From Flavisphingomonas formosensis (lineage in GTDB: Bacteria > Pseudomonadota > Alphaproteobacteria > Sphingomonadales > Sphingomonadaceae), in NCBI RefSeq assembly GCF_009755815.1, contig NZ_WRPK01000001.1, forward strand, positions 558,001-622,000: 64,000 nt of DNA. Direction: 5' to 3'. A program made the translations under genes and the position numbers. Positions 11,635 through 20,268 of the stretch are shown here, piece after piece. The notes beneath the pieces are model-generated. The model had not been told where the DNA came from. It worked only from the letters and a program-made list of their open reading frames with translations, and did not search any database. Within the stretch, counting starts at the first letter, position 1. Every line of letters starts with the position of its first letter.

Positions 11635-12673
11635 GAACGGAGCTGCCTCCGGCCGTGACGAGCGATCGATATAGTGCCGCATAGGCCATGGCCTGGCGAT
11701 CGATCGAGAAATGCTGCGCCCGTCGCCGGGCGGCCTCGCCTAGGGTGCGTCGCCGCTCCTCATCGTGCAGCCCTGCCAATGCGTCGGCCAGCGCGGCCGG
11801 ACGCCTGGCCGGGACGAGCAGCGCGCCGTCGGGACCGACCAGGTCCGGCACGCCACCGACCGCGGTTGCGACACAGGGCAGTCCGCTCGCCATCGCCTCG
11901 ATCAGCGCTAGCGGCATCCCTTCATGACCGGAGCACAGCAGAAAGGCGTCGATCCGCGCGAAGAACGCCGCGCTGTCGGTGGCCGGCCCGGCCAGCTCCA
12001 CATGCGGCAATCCCCTCGTAGCTGTGCGCAGCCTCGCTTCCATCGGTCCGTCGCCCGCGATCGCCAGCCTGGCATCGATACCCCGGGCGCGCAGCAGCGC
12101 CACCGCGGCGAGGGCATCCTGATGGCGCTTCACGGGATGCAGCCGGCTGAGCATGCCGATGACGAGTCCTTCGCCTCGCCGCGCCGGCGCCGGCGGATAG
12201 CGGGCAAGATCGATGCCCGTGGCGATCGTCAGCGGCCGCCGCCCGGCCAGCGGCGCGAAGCGGCGGGCGAGATCGTCCGAAACGGCGGCGAGCGCGTTCA
12301 TTCGCCGCAGCGCCCGCGCGATCGGCAAGGCCCAGCGCCAGGCCATGCCCGGCGCGACATGCAGCGTCGCCAGCCGAGGCACTGGCAGATGCGCCGCGTG
12401 GATCGCCGTTACATGGCCGTGGGCGTGCACCAGCTGGGTCCCGCGGCTCTCGAGCACCGCGCGCAGCCGAGCGTCGAAATCACCAGCCCGGCTGTCCAGC
12501 GCGACGTGAGGCACCGCGCCGGGGGAAAGCATCGCCCGGCCTTCCGGCGCGCGCTCATGCGTGATCAGCAGCGGCGCGATGCCGAGCGCGGCGCCGGCGC
12601 GGGCAAGCTCGATCGCAGTCCGCTCTCGTCCGCCGATCTCCAGCGTCGGCAGGAGATGGGCGACCCGGATCAT
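11609..12673 (-). CDS. GT4-type glycosyltransferase
   Basis: A 354-residue GT-B fold glycosyltransferase. The N-terminus HLLPTLEIGGRERTAIEL, the linker VIGMLSRLHPVKRHQDAL and the donor-site segment LLCSGHEGMPLALIEAMASGLPCVAT with GGVPDLVG are typical of family 4. It should transfer a sugar from a nucleotide donor to an envelope or lipid acceptor. Its ATG overlaps the stop of the radical SAM gene (ATGA), so the two form an operon. The last residues (SSQRKLG) are encoded by a palindromic repeat and are probably not original to the protein. Confidence 0.88.
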   Translation of the reverse strand: MIRVAHLLPTLEIGGRERTAIELARAGAALGIAPLLITHERAPEGRAMLSPGAVPHVALDSRAGDFDARLRAVLESRGTQLVHAHGHVTAIHAAHLPVPRLATLHVAPGMAWRWALPIARALRRMNALAAVSDDLARRFAPLAGRRPLTIATGIDLARYPPAPARRGEGLVIGMLSRLHPVKRHQDALAAVALLRARGIDARLAIAGDGPMEARLRTATRGLPHVELAGPATDSAAFFARIDAFLLCSGHEGMPLALIEAMASGLPCVATAVGGVPDLVGPDGALLVPARRPAALADALAGLHDEERRRTLGEAARRRAQHFSIDRQAMAYAALYRSLVTAGGSSVPSSQRKLG

Positions 12674-13800
12674 GGCTGAGTGGCAAGCGTCCTGGCGGCT
12701 TCGGCGTAGCGACGGAAACTGGGGCCGTGCTTTTCCACCCGTGCACCCCGTTCGCAATGGCAATTGGGGCAGTTGAGCTGGAAGGCATTGCGCGCCGCCT
12801 CGTGGTGCGCGGGTGTGTAGAGCATCTGCGACAAGCGCGTATCGTGCAGATTGCCGAGATCGAAGGCGACGTAGCAGAGCTTCACGGAGCCGTCCGCGCC
12901 GATCCACAGCAGCTTGCCGGCATCGCAGGCGATCCGCATCTTCTCCTGCCGGAGCGCCCAGTCGCCGATCGAGGCCAGGCTCGCCGGTGATTCGGTCAGG
13001 ATGTGCGGCTGGCGCGCCTTCACCTTCACCAGATGTTCGACGAGGCGAGTCACGCGCTCCTCGTCCTCGGGACGGAACTGCAGGTCCAGTTCGGGACCGT
13101 CCTGGAAATAGGGCAAGGAGTAATGGACGATATCGATCTGGACGCGTGCGTCGTAGCGTTCCGCGAAACGGCGGACATGCTCGAAATCCTCGATCGTGGC
13201 GGTCTGTCGGCTCAGCAGGAAATTGAATTGGAGATCGAGCCGATCGGGTCCGTAGGCCGCCCGCACGGCATCGAGGCTTTCCACGAGCCGGGCATGGCGC
13301 CCCGGCCGTTGGACATAGCGGTCATAGGCGTCGCCTTGTCCATAATAGCCGATCGTCACCTTGCGCAGGCCCGCGGCGTGGAGTGCGTCGATCTTGCGGT
13401 CGAGCACCAGCCCGTTGCTCGTCACATAGGCGCCGATGCCGAGCCGGCTTGCCGTCTCGATCATGCGCGGCAGCTCCGGATGAAGCAGCGGCTCGCCGCC
13501 ATAGAGACGCACCGCCGGGATATTGGCCTTCGCTGCATCCTCCAGGACGCCTGCGACCAGCGCATAGGGCAGTTGTGATCCGGGCATGAAGTCCCGCCCA
13601 TAGCGGCAGCCGGTGCAGCGCAGGTTGCAATGAGCGGTGATCGCGATCGTGATCTTCTCGGTGCGGGCGCGTACCAGATCGGGCCATATCTGATTCAGGC
13701 CGCCGCGCAGCCGGGCGCCCGATCGATGAGCGGCCTTGAGCATCGGTGCGGAGGCCGGCACGGCATGCGCCAGCTTCCGTCCGAACGACTGAATGTCCAT
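12670..13800 (-). CDS. Radical SAM protein with SPASM-like C-terminus
   Basis: A 376-residue enzyme. CNLRCTGC gives the CxxxCxxC iron-sulfur motif that binds S-adenosylmethionine; YGGEPLLHPEL matches the GGEP motif. A C-terminal cluster of cysteines (CDAGKLLWIGADGSVKLCY, then CPNCHC) suggests an auxiliary cluster of SPASM type. It heads a two-gene operon with the glycosyltransferase, so a role in making or modifying a glycoconjugate is possible but unproven. An AT-richer stretch at 13845-13885 probably holds the promoter. Confidence 0.85.
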   Translation of the reverse strand: MDIQSFGRKLAHAVPASAPMLKAAHRSGARLRGGLNQIWPDLVRARTEKITIAITAHCNLRCTGCRYGRDFMPGSQLPYALVAGVLEDAAKANIPAVRLYGGEPLLHPELPRMIETASRLGIGAYVTSNGLVLDRKIDALHAAGLRKVTIGYYGQGDAYDRYVQRPGRHARLVESLDAVRAAYGPDRLDLQFNFLLSRQTATIEDFEHVRRFAERYDARVQIDIVHYSLPYFQDGPELDLQFRPEDEERVTRLVEHLVKVKARQPHILTESPASLASIGDWALRQEKMRIACDAGKLLWIGADGSVKLCYVAFDLGNLHDTRLSQMLYTPAHHEAARNAFQLNCPNCHCERGARVEKHGPSFRRYAEAARTLATQP

Positions 13801-13911
13801 CGCAGGCCCCCTGATTCCCGTGGAAGCGGCGATCCTATGGAAAATGCAACGTTAACTCACCGAAATAGAGGGTTAATTGGAGCATGGCTGCAAATAGTTC
13901 GGCGCGGGAGC

Positions 13912-14547
13912 CTAGATCAGCTCGATCGTTCGGCCGGGTTCCGCTTTCTCCATCGCACGGCGGAAAGCGGGCCGTTCGGCGATGCGACCGAGATAGGCGA
14001 CCAGATTCGGATAGGGTGTCAGCTCCCGCCCGGTGAAGCCACGCATCGCGGTGAGCGGGAAGAGCATCATGATGTCGGCCGCGGTGAAGGCCTCGCCCGC
14101 GAAGAAGGGTGCCTGAGCCAGTCTCTCCTCGACGATGCGGTAGCCGCGGTCGATGCGATCCCCGATCCAGGCTGCGGCTTCGGGCGGCGGGCCGCCGGTG
14201 GCCATGCGGACGGCGAGGTCCATCATCATCGCCGGCTGCATCGATCCGTTCGCGAAATGGAACCAGAACAGATAGTCGGGGTAGTTGGCCGCGTCGGGCC
14301 GCACGGTCAGCCGGCCTTCGCCATATTTGGCGACGATATATTCGATGATCGCCCCCGATTCGCCGAGCGCGAGATCGCCGTCGGTGATCGCCGGTGCCGT
14401 GCCATAGGGGGTCAGCGCCTTATAGTCTTCCGGCGCGAAGCCGGGCGCGCGCTGATACAGTTTCAGCTCATAGGCTATGTCCAGCTCCTCGCAGAGCCAG
14501 ACGATCCGGTCCGACTGGGAAACACCCAGATGATGGACGGTGAGCAT
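13912..14547 (-). CDS. Glutathione S-transferase family protein
   Basis: A 211-residue protein with the thioredoxin-like N-terminal domain (MLTVHHLGVSQSDRIVWLCEEL, GTAPAITDGDLALGESGAIIEYI, where ESGAI contacts glutathione) and the all-helical C-terminal domain with FTAADIMMLFPL. It should conjugate glutathione to an electrophile or act as a peroxidase. ATG at 14547 has GGGAGGA nine bases upstream. It is divergent from the LexA-box-controlled radical SAM gene and shares that 137-bp promoter region. Confidence 0.9.
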   Translation of the reverse strand: MLTVHHLGVSQSDRIVWLCEELDIAYELKLYQRAPGFAPEDYKALTPYGTAPAITDGDLALGESGAIIEYIVAKYGEGRLTVRPDAANYPDYLFWFHFANGSMQPAMMMDLAVRMATGGPPPEAAAWIGDRIDRGYRIVEERLAQAPFFAGEAFTAADIMMLFPLTAMRGFTGRELTPYPNLVAYLGRIAERPAFRRAMEKAEPGRTIELI

Positions 14548-14667
14548 GATGGCGATCCTCCCTGTGTCGCCCGACCCTACACCGTGCAAGCTCCTGCCGC
14601 GCCCGCAAAAGATTGTGGCGTTCCTCCGCGTGGTCGCAACCTCGATCAATGGACAGCGCCGCACATG

Positions 14668-14682
14668 GAACATATAAGGAAC
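14668..14682 (+). promoter_or_regulatory. LexA (SOS) box, alphaproteobacterial type
   Basis: GAAC-ATATAAG-GAAC is a perfect match to the direct-repeat operator GAACN7GAAC (GTTCN7GTTC on the other strand) known for alphaproteobacterial LexA. It lies 2 bp before the radical SAM ATG and overlaps the Shine-Dalgarno region, in the divergent promoter with the glutathione transferase gene. Confidence 0.8.
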
Positions 14683-14684
14683 AA

Positions 14685-15932
14685 ATGGCCCAGCTCGATA
14701 TCAAAGAAAAGCTCGCCATTCTGGCCGATGCCGCAAAATATGACGCGTCCTGCGCCTCGTCCGGCACGAAGCAGCGCGACAGCGCGGGCGCGAAGAGGGG
14801 TATCGGATCCACCGAAGGCATGGGCATCTGCCACGCCTATGCGCCGGATGGGCGCTGCATCTCGCTGCTGAAGATCCTGCTGACCAACAGCTGCGTGTTC
14901 GATTGCCATTATTGCATCAATCGGAAGAGCTCGAACGTACGCCGCGCGCGTTTCACGGTGGAGGAGGTGGTCAACCTCACCCTCTCTTTCTATCGCCGCA
15001 ACTATATCGAGGGGTTGTTCCTCTCCTCGGGCATCATCCGCTCGTCCGACTATACGATGGAGCGGATCGTCGCCGTCGCGCGCAGCCTGCGCGAGGAGCA
15101 CGGCTTTCGCGGCTATATCCACCTCAAGACGATCCCGGATGCGGATCCGGATCTGATCCGCCTTGCCGGCATCCATGCCGACCGTGTGTCGATCAACATC
15201 GAACTGCCCACCGCGAGCGGCCTGAAGCGGCTCGCGCCCGAAAAATCCGGTACCCGCATTGCCGGCGCGATGGCGGGAATGCGGGCCGCGATCGAGGATG
15301 GCCACGATGCCCGCCGACGTTACAGGTCCGCGCCCGACTATGCGCCAGCCGGCCAGTCGACCCAGATGATCGTCGGCGCGGACAGTGCGAACGACGGCGA
15401 GATCGTGCGCACGGCGCGCCGTCTCTACGATCGTTACGCCCTGCGCCGCGTCTATTATTCCGCTTTCAGCCCGATCCCGGATGCGAGCGCGATCCTGCCG
15501 CTGCGCCGCCCGCCGCTGATGCGCGAGCACCGGCTCTACCAGTCCGACTGGCTGATGCGCTTCTACGGATTCGGCGCGGAGGAAGTGGCGCAGGCGGCGG
15601 GCGCGGATGGGATGCTGCCGCTCGACATCGATCCCAAGCTGGCCTGGGCGCTCAAGTTTCGCGAGCATTTCCCGGTCGACGTCAACCGCGCGCCGCGCGA
15701 GGCACTGCTGCGTATTCCGGGCCTTGGCATCAAGGCGGTGGACGCCATCGTGGCGGCGCGGCGCGTGCGCATGTTGCGGCTCGACGATCTCGCCCGCCTC
15801 ACCGTGTCCATCGCCCGCATCCGGCCTTTCGTCACAACGCCGGATTGGCGGCCGACAACATTGACCGACCGCGCCGATCTGCGCCGTGCGCTCGCATCGC
15901 CGGAGCGACAGCTCGAGCTGTTCAGCGCGTGA
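14685..15932 (+). CDS. Radical SAM/HhH protein, putative DNA modification or repair
   Basis: A 415-residue protein matching the family annotated as putative DNA modification/repair radical SAM proteins. CVFDCHYC binds the 4Fe-4S/SAM centre; LFLSSGIIRSSDYTMERI and VSINIELPT are characteristic; a C-terminal helix-hairpin-helix (LLRIPGLGIKAVDAIVAARRV) should bind DNA. The ATG at 14685 is preceded by AAGGA; longer starts have none. A LexA box overlaps the leader, so DNA-damage induction is expected. In other genomes this family is typically adjacent to a DUF4130-UdgX gene, which here lies about 550 bp downstream at 16479. The reaction is unknown. Confidence 0.9.
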   Translation: MAQLDIKEKLAILADAAKYDASCASSGTKQRDSAGAKRGIGSTEGMGICHAYAPDGRCISLLKILLTNSCVFDCHYCINRKSSNVRRARFTVEEVVNLTLSFYRRNYIEGLFLSSGIIRSSDYTMERIVAVARSLREEHGFRGYIHLKTIPDADPDLIRLAGIHADRVSINIELPTASGLKRLAPEKSGTRIAGAMAGMRAAIEDGHDARRRYRSAPDYAPAGQSTQMIVGADSANDGEIVRTARRLYDRYALRRVYYSAFSPIPDASAILPLRRPPLMREHRLYQSDWLMRFYGFGAEEVAQAAGADGMLPLDIDPKLAWALKFREHFPVDVNRAPREALLRIPGLGIKAVDAIVAARRVRMLRLDDLARLTVSIARIRPFVTTPDWRPTTLTDRADLRRALASPERQLELFSA

Positions 15933-15945
15933 TGTGGCGGCGAAG

Positions 15946-16371
15946 CTATTCTGCGGCGGCCGTCGCCGGCGCGGCCGTCGCCGGCGCGGCCGTCGCCGCG
16001 GTCCGGCGGACGAACAGCAGTGCGCCCGAGATCAGCATCACCGGCACTTCGAACATCAGGCACATGCGGGTGAAGCTCTGGTCGCCATGGTCGAGCGCCA
16101 GCCCGATCAGCCGGCCGAGCACAATGAGCGCGAAGATCACGAAGCATAGCCACAAGGCCCAGCGCGGGTCGCTGCGGCCGAGCGCGGCCGGGATCAGGAA
16201 CAGGCCGATCGCGATCGGGAAGGTGCCGTACATGACGCGTACGTCGGTATGGGCCGCGGTGGCGACCAGTGCCTGTCCGTTGGCCGCGAAATTGGTCGCC
16301 GGATCGATGAGATAGAGCAGGCTGGGAACGATGAAGAACAGCGCCATGAGCGCAAGCCAGATGCGTACCAT
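15946..16371 (-). CDS. DUF4345-like membrane protein
   Basis: A 141-residue membrane protein with four hydrophobic segments (IWLALMALFFIVPSLLYLI; TFPIAIGLFLIPAAL; ALWLCFVIFALIVLGRLIGLAL; VPVMLISGALLFV). Overall pattern fits DUF4345; function unknown. The start has GGGAGA eight bases upstream. The Ala/Thr-rich C-terminus is encoded by 15-bp tandem repeats. It lies antisense between the radical SAM and UdgX genes, which are commonly adjacent, so it interrupts that pair. Confidence 0.72.
   Translation of the reverse strand: MVRIWLALMALFFIVPSLLYLIDPATNFAANGQALVATAAHTDVRVMYGTFPIAIGLFLIPAALGRSDPRWALWLCFVIFALIVLGRLIGLALDHGDQSFTRMCLMFEVPVMLISGALLFVRRTAATAAPATAAPATAAAE
15962..16003. repeat. 15-bp tandem repeat
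   Basis: GTCGCCGGCGCGGCC occurs twice in full (15962-15976, 15977-15991) with a partial third unit. It encodes the Ala-Thr-Pro tail of the DUF4345-like protein; unit length keeps the frame. Confidence 0.85.
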
Positions 16372-16478
16372 GTCCGTCTCCCGCGATCGCCCGGCAGCTT
16401 TGCTGCGCTTTCGTGCTGCGATCGCCCGGTCATCCTATCATCGCCGGCGGGCTCCCACCATCACCGGGAAGCCGTGCC

Positions 16479-17897
16479 ATGGCTGAAATACTGCATCGGG
16501 TGACGCTGGCGGCGCAGGACGATTTCGAGGGCTGGCGCGAGGCGGCGCGAGCGCTGGTGATGCACGGCGTCCCGCCCGAAAGCGTGGTCTGGCAGGTGGC
16601 GGGCGAGGGTGGCGATCTGTTTTCAGCCGTCGCCGCGATGCCGTTGCCGCCCGTTGGCGGGGACGGCGGGTTCAACGTGCCGCGCGGCTTCATCGATATC
16701 GCCCGGACAGCCATCGCGCATCGCGATCCTGAACGCTTCGCCCTGCTTCATGCATTGCTCGGCCGGATCCGGGATTGGCCGGGCGCGCTTGCGGATCGGG
16801 CCGACCCCCTGGTGCGGCGCGTCGAGACGATGGCGCGGCAGGTGCGCCGCGACATGCACAAGATGCATGCCTTTCTGCGTTTTCGCGAAATAGCCGAACC
16901 CGATGGAGCCGTCCGCTTCGTCGCCTGGTTCGAACCAGATCATCATATCGCCCGGATGAATGCCGGGTTCTTCGTTCGGCGCTTCGCCACGATGCGCTGG
17001 TCGATCCTGACCCCGGAGGTGACGCTGCACTGGGACGGCGCGTCCTTGTGCGAAGGGCCCGCAGCGCAGCGCGCCGACGCGCCGGCCGGCGATCCCGTGG
17101 AACAGGTCTGGCGGACCTATTATGCGTCCATCTTCAACCCGGCCCGCCTGAAAATCGGCGCGATGCTGAAGGAGATGCCGAAGAAATATTGGAAAAACAT
17201 GCCCGAAACCGCGTTGGTGCCGGAGTTGATCGCAGGTGCGCAGGCACGGGAGGCCGGCATGATCAGGACCGCAGCAAAGCCGCAGCAAGGCCATGATCGC
17301 AAAGCCGCGCTCGCCGCCCTGGCCGAAGAGGCGCGGGGCTGCACGCGCTGCGATCTGCATCGCCATGCGACGCAGACGGTGTTCGGCGAAGGTCCGGCCA
17401 ACGCACGGCTGATGATCGTCGGCGAACAGCCCGGCGATCAGGAGGATCTCGCCGGCAGGCCCTTCGTCGGCCCGGCGGGCCAGCTTTTCGATCGGGCCAT
17501 GGCCGACGCGGGGCTCGATCGCGGGAGCGTCTACGTCACCAACGCGGTCAAGCACTTCAAGTTCGTGCCGCGCGGCAAGCGCCGGCTCCACCAGAGCCCC
17601 AATGGCGGCGAGATAAAGGCCTGCCGCTGGTGGTACGAGCAGGAAAGGCTGGTGTTGCGGCCGCGGCTGACCTTGGCGATGGGTGCGACCGCGGCGCGCC
17701 AGATGTTCGGCAAGATCGTCACCATATCCGCGGCGCGCGGCCGCGCGCATCGGCTAGAGGATGGCGGCGAGGGCTGGGTGACGGTGCACCCGAGCTTCCT
17801 GCTGCGTGTCCAGGATGAGGCCGACCGGCGCGAGGAATATGCTCGCTTCGTCGAGGATCTCGTGCAGGTGAAGGAACGGTTGACGGCCTTGGATTGA
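16479..17897 (+). CDS. DUF4130-UdgX fusion, uracil-DNA glycosylase superfamily
   Basis: A 472-residue two-domain protein. Residues ~1-230 match DUF4130 (YRTPDEC-like region VRRDMHKMHAFLRFRE, MPKKYWKNMPE). Residues ~275-465 are a family-4-like uracil-DNA glycosylase: GEQPGDQED begins at 315 and VHPSFLLR near the end is the second motif. KRRLH at 367-371 corresponds to the KRRIH loop unique to UdgX, whose His forms a covalent bond with DNA after uracil excision. The N-terminal CTRC is part of an iron-sulfur site. It likely acts with the radical SAM protein at 14685. ATG at 16479 gives the family N-terminus; no LexA box was found in front of it. Confidence 0.92.
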   Translation: MAEILHRVTLAAQDDFEGWREAARALVMHGVPPESVVWQVAGEGGDLFSAVAAMPLPPVGGDGGFNVPRGFIDIARTAIAHRDPERFALLHALLGRIRDWPGALADRADPLVRRVETMARQVRRDMHKMHAFLRFREIAEPDGAVRFVAWFEPDHHIARMNAGFFVRRFATMRWSILTPEVTLHWDGASLCEGPAAQRADAPAGDPVEQVWRTYYASIFNPARLKIGAMLKEMPKKYWKNMPETALVPELIAGAQAREAGMIRTAAKPQQGHDRKAALAALAEEARGCTRCDLHRHATQTVFGEGPANARLMIVGEQPGDQEDLAGRPFVGPAGQLFDRAMADAGLDRGSVYVTNAVKHFKFVPRGKRRLHQSPNGGEIKACRWWYEQERLVLRPRLTLAMGATAARQMFGKIVTISAARGRAHRLEDGGEGWVTVHPSFLLRVQDEADRREEYARFVEDLVQVKERLTALD

Positions 17898-17929
17898 GGA
17901 CGGGCCAGCGCCACATCGATCCGCTGACG

Positions 17930-19699
17930 TCACACCGGCCACACCGACATGATCAGCGGCACACCCGCCAACACGACGAGCAGAGAAAGCGGCGCGCCGA
18001 GCCGGGCATAGTCGCCGAACTTGTAACCGCCGGGACCCATGACGAGCGTGTTGCACTGGTGGCCGATCGGTGTGAGGAAGTCGCAGCCGGCGCCGACCGC
18101 CACCGCCATCAGAAAGGCATCCGGCCGCAGATGGATGTCGTGGGCGAAGGTCGCCGCGATCGGTGCCATCACCAGCACCGTCGCGGCATTGTTGAGGAAG
18201 GGCGTCACCGCCATCGCGGCGACCAGGATGAGCGCCACCGCCCCCCATGCGGGTAAGGTCGCGGCCAGAGTGGAAAGCCAGCCGGCGATCAGGTTGGTGC
18301 CGCCCGTCGCCTGCAGCGCCTCGCTGACCGGAATCAGCGCGCCCAGCATCACCAGAATCGGCCATTCGACATGCTGATAGGCCTCGCGCGGGGGCAGCGC
18401 GCCACTAAGCATGACGAGCGCCGCGGCGCCGAAGAAAGCGACCGCCACCGGCACCAGCCCGAAGGCCGTCAGCCCCATCGCCACCGCCAATATGCCCACC
18501 GGCAGCAGGCCGCTGCGCACGTTGCCGAGCCGCAGCGGACGTTCGGCGAGCGGCAGGCAGCCGAGCTCGCGCAGCTGTTCCGGCAGCATGTCGAGCGGCC
18601 CCTGCAGAACGACGACGTCGCCCGCGCGCAGCGGTGTATCGCCAAGGCCGCGTATCTGGCGCTGGCCCGATCGGGAGAGGGCCAGCAGGTTGACGCCGAA
18701 CCGCTCGTGCAGACCGATCCGCCCCGCCGCACGGCCGACGAGCAGTGACTGGGTGGTCACGACCGCCTCGATCACGCCGATGTTGTCGGCGGGCGTGTCC
18801 GTGACGGCGGCACGATCTTGTCCTTCCAGCGCAAGGCCGCCTGTCGCGATGGCGCGCTCCAGCGCATCGGGTTCGCCGCGCAGCAATAGCACGTCGCCTT
18901 CCTCAAGCGCCGCACCGCGCATCGCGACGCGCTGCCGCCGGGAGCCGCGGAGGATCGCGCCCACCTCCACCTGCTGCTCCTGCGCGAAGGCTGCGAGATC
19001 CTTCTCGATCAGCGCGCTTCCTTCGGCAACGCGCGCCTCGGTCATATAATCCTTGATATCGAGCGCATCGCCCATCGTCGGCGCCGCGCGCCTTCCGCGT
19101 GGCAGCAGCCGATAACCAAAGCGCAGGAAGATGATTCCGATCAGTGCGAGGCCGAGACCCACCGGCGTGTAGTCGAACATCCGAAAGGGCTCGCCGGTCA
19201 TCTGCTCGCGCACGCGCGACACGATGATGTTGGGTGAGGTGCCGACCATCGTGATCAGTCCGCCGAGCAGTGAGCCGAACGACATCGGCATCAGAAAGAC
19301 GGAAGGGGACGCGTTGGACTTCTTCGCCATCTTCAGGGCCGCCGGCATCAGCATGGCCAGCGCGCCGATATTCTTGACGAGGGCCGACAGGAAGGTGACG
19401 GATGTTACGAGTACGGTGAGCTGCCAGCGCACGCGGCTGACATGTGCGGAGATGCGCCCCAGCAGAGACTCGATGATACCTGATCTTTCGACCGCCGCGC
19501 TGACTACCAGCGCGCTGGCGACGATGATCACGATATCGTCGCTGAAGCCGTCGAATGCCTTCTTCGCCGGCACCGTACCGACGGCGACCGAGACGAGCAG
19601 GGCGAGCACCGCCACCAGATCATAGCGCAGCCTTCCCCAGATGAAGAGCACCATCATCCCTGCGAGGATGGCGAAGGCGGCAATCTGAGGTCCGGTCAT
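17930..19699 (-). CDS. SLC13/DASS-type transporter with TrkA-C domains
   Basis: A 589-residue membrane protein. Two halves of hydrophobic helices flank a soluble insert (~residues 215-385) that has two TrkA-C-like regions (EVGAILRGSRRQ...GDVLLLRGEPDALE and GVNLLALSRSG...AGDVVVLQGPLDML). Motifs such as GTSPNIIVS and CDFLTPIGHQCNTLVMGPGGY near the C-terminus resemble the SNT motifs of sodium-coupled dicarboxylate or sulfate carriers. Imports an anion, probably Na+-coupled; cargo not determinable. Divergent from the DUF202 gene with a 102-bp spacer. Confidence 0.9.
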   Translation of the reverse strand: MTGPQIAAFAILAGMMVLFIWGRLRYDLVAVLALLVSVAVGTVPAKKAFDGFSDDIVIIVASALVVSAAVERSGIIESLLGRISAHVSRVRWQLTVLVTSVTFLSALVKNIGALAMLMPAALKMAKKSNASPSVFLMPMSFGSLLGGLITMVGTSPNIIVSRVREQMTGEPFRMFDYTPVGLGLALIGIIFLRFGYRLLPRGRRAAPTMGDALDIKDYMTEARVAEGSALIEKDLAAFAQEQQVEVGAILRGSRRQRVAMRGAALEEGDVLLLRGEPDALERAIATGGLALEGQDRAAVTDTPADNIGVIEAVVTTQSLLVGRAAGRIGLHERFGVNLLALSRSGQRQIRGLGDTPLRAGDVVVLQGPLDMLPEQLRELGCLPLAERPLRLGNVRSGLLPVGILAVAMGLTAFGLVPVAVAFFGAAALVMLSGALPPREAYQHVEWPILVMLGALIPVSEALQATGGTNLIAGWLSTLAATLPAWGAVALILVAAMAVTPFLNNAATVLVMAPIAATFAHDIHLRPDAFLMAVAVGAGCDFLTPIGHQCNTLVMGPGGYKFGDYARLGAPLSLLVVLAGVPLIMSVWPV

Positions 19700-19801
19700 T
19701 ACCGCTCCGCATTATGTGTCGGCGAGCCAACGCGCCGCACGCGATTTCGCCGCACGCGCTCGCAGTCGGGAGAGGATTTCGGCTTCGCGCGTTTTGCAGC
19801 C

Positions 19802-20242
19802 ATGATCGAGACTGATCGCCACATCGTCGCGGAGGCCCATCGCGAACTGGCGGATAGTGCCGGCGAGTTGAAGGACAGCGCCCAACAACAGGCGGACAGT
19901 GCGGATCGGCGGACCGTGCTCGCGGCGGATCGTACGGTGCTGGCTGGCGAGCGGACCTATGCCGCCTGGGTGCGGACCGGGCTTGCCGCGCTCGCCTCCG
20001 GCATCGGCGCGCGCACGCTGCTCGACGGGCTGATGTCCCATTGGCTGATCGGCGCCGCTGGCAGCCTCCTCGTGCTGTTCAGCGGCTTCTGTTTCGTCGC
20101 CGCGGTTTGGCGCGCTCTGATGCCAGGCGCTCCGCCGCCTCGCCCGGATACGCGCCGCGTGCCGGAATGGTTGCTCGTCGCCGTCAACGGTTTCTTGTTG
20201 CTCGTCTCGCTTGCTGCGCTGATCGGCATATGGTCGCGCTGA
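19802..20242 (+). CDS. DUF202 (YidH-like) membrane protein
   Basis: A 146-residue protein. A polar N-terminal helix (~1-40) rich in Asp, Ser and Gln precedes TVLAGERTYAAWVRTGLAALASGIGAR, the signature of DUF202, and three hydrophobic segments. Function of the family is unknown. The first ATG has no strong ribosome site, so a slightly later start cannot be excluded. It lies 26 bp before the GFA-domain gene. Confidence 0.82.
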   Translation: MIETDRHIVAEAHRELADSAGELKDSAQQQADSADRRTVLAADRTVLAGERTYAAWVRTGLAALASGIGARTLLDGLMSHWLIGAAGSLLVLFSGFCFVAAVWRALMPGAPPPRPDTRRVPEWLLVAVNGFLLLVSLAALIGIWSR

Positions 20243-20268
20243 CCGCCATATCGACAGGAGAACTCGCT

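Noticed and set aside
16926-16940. GGTTCGAACC as a tRNA T-loop
   Set aside because: It is inside the UdgX coding sequence and no acceptor or anticodon stem surrounds it. I found no tRNA in the window.
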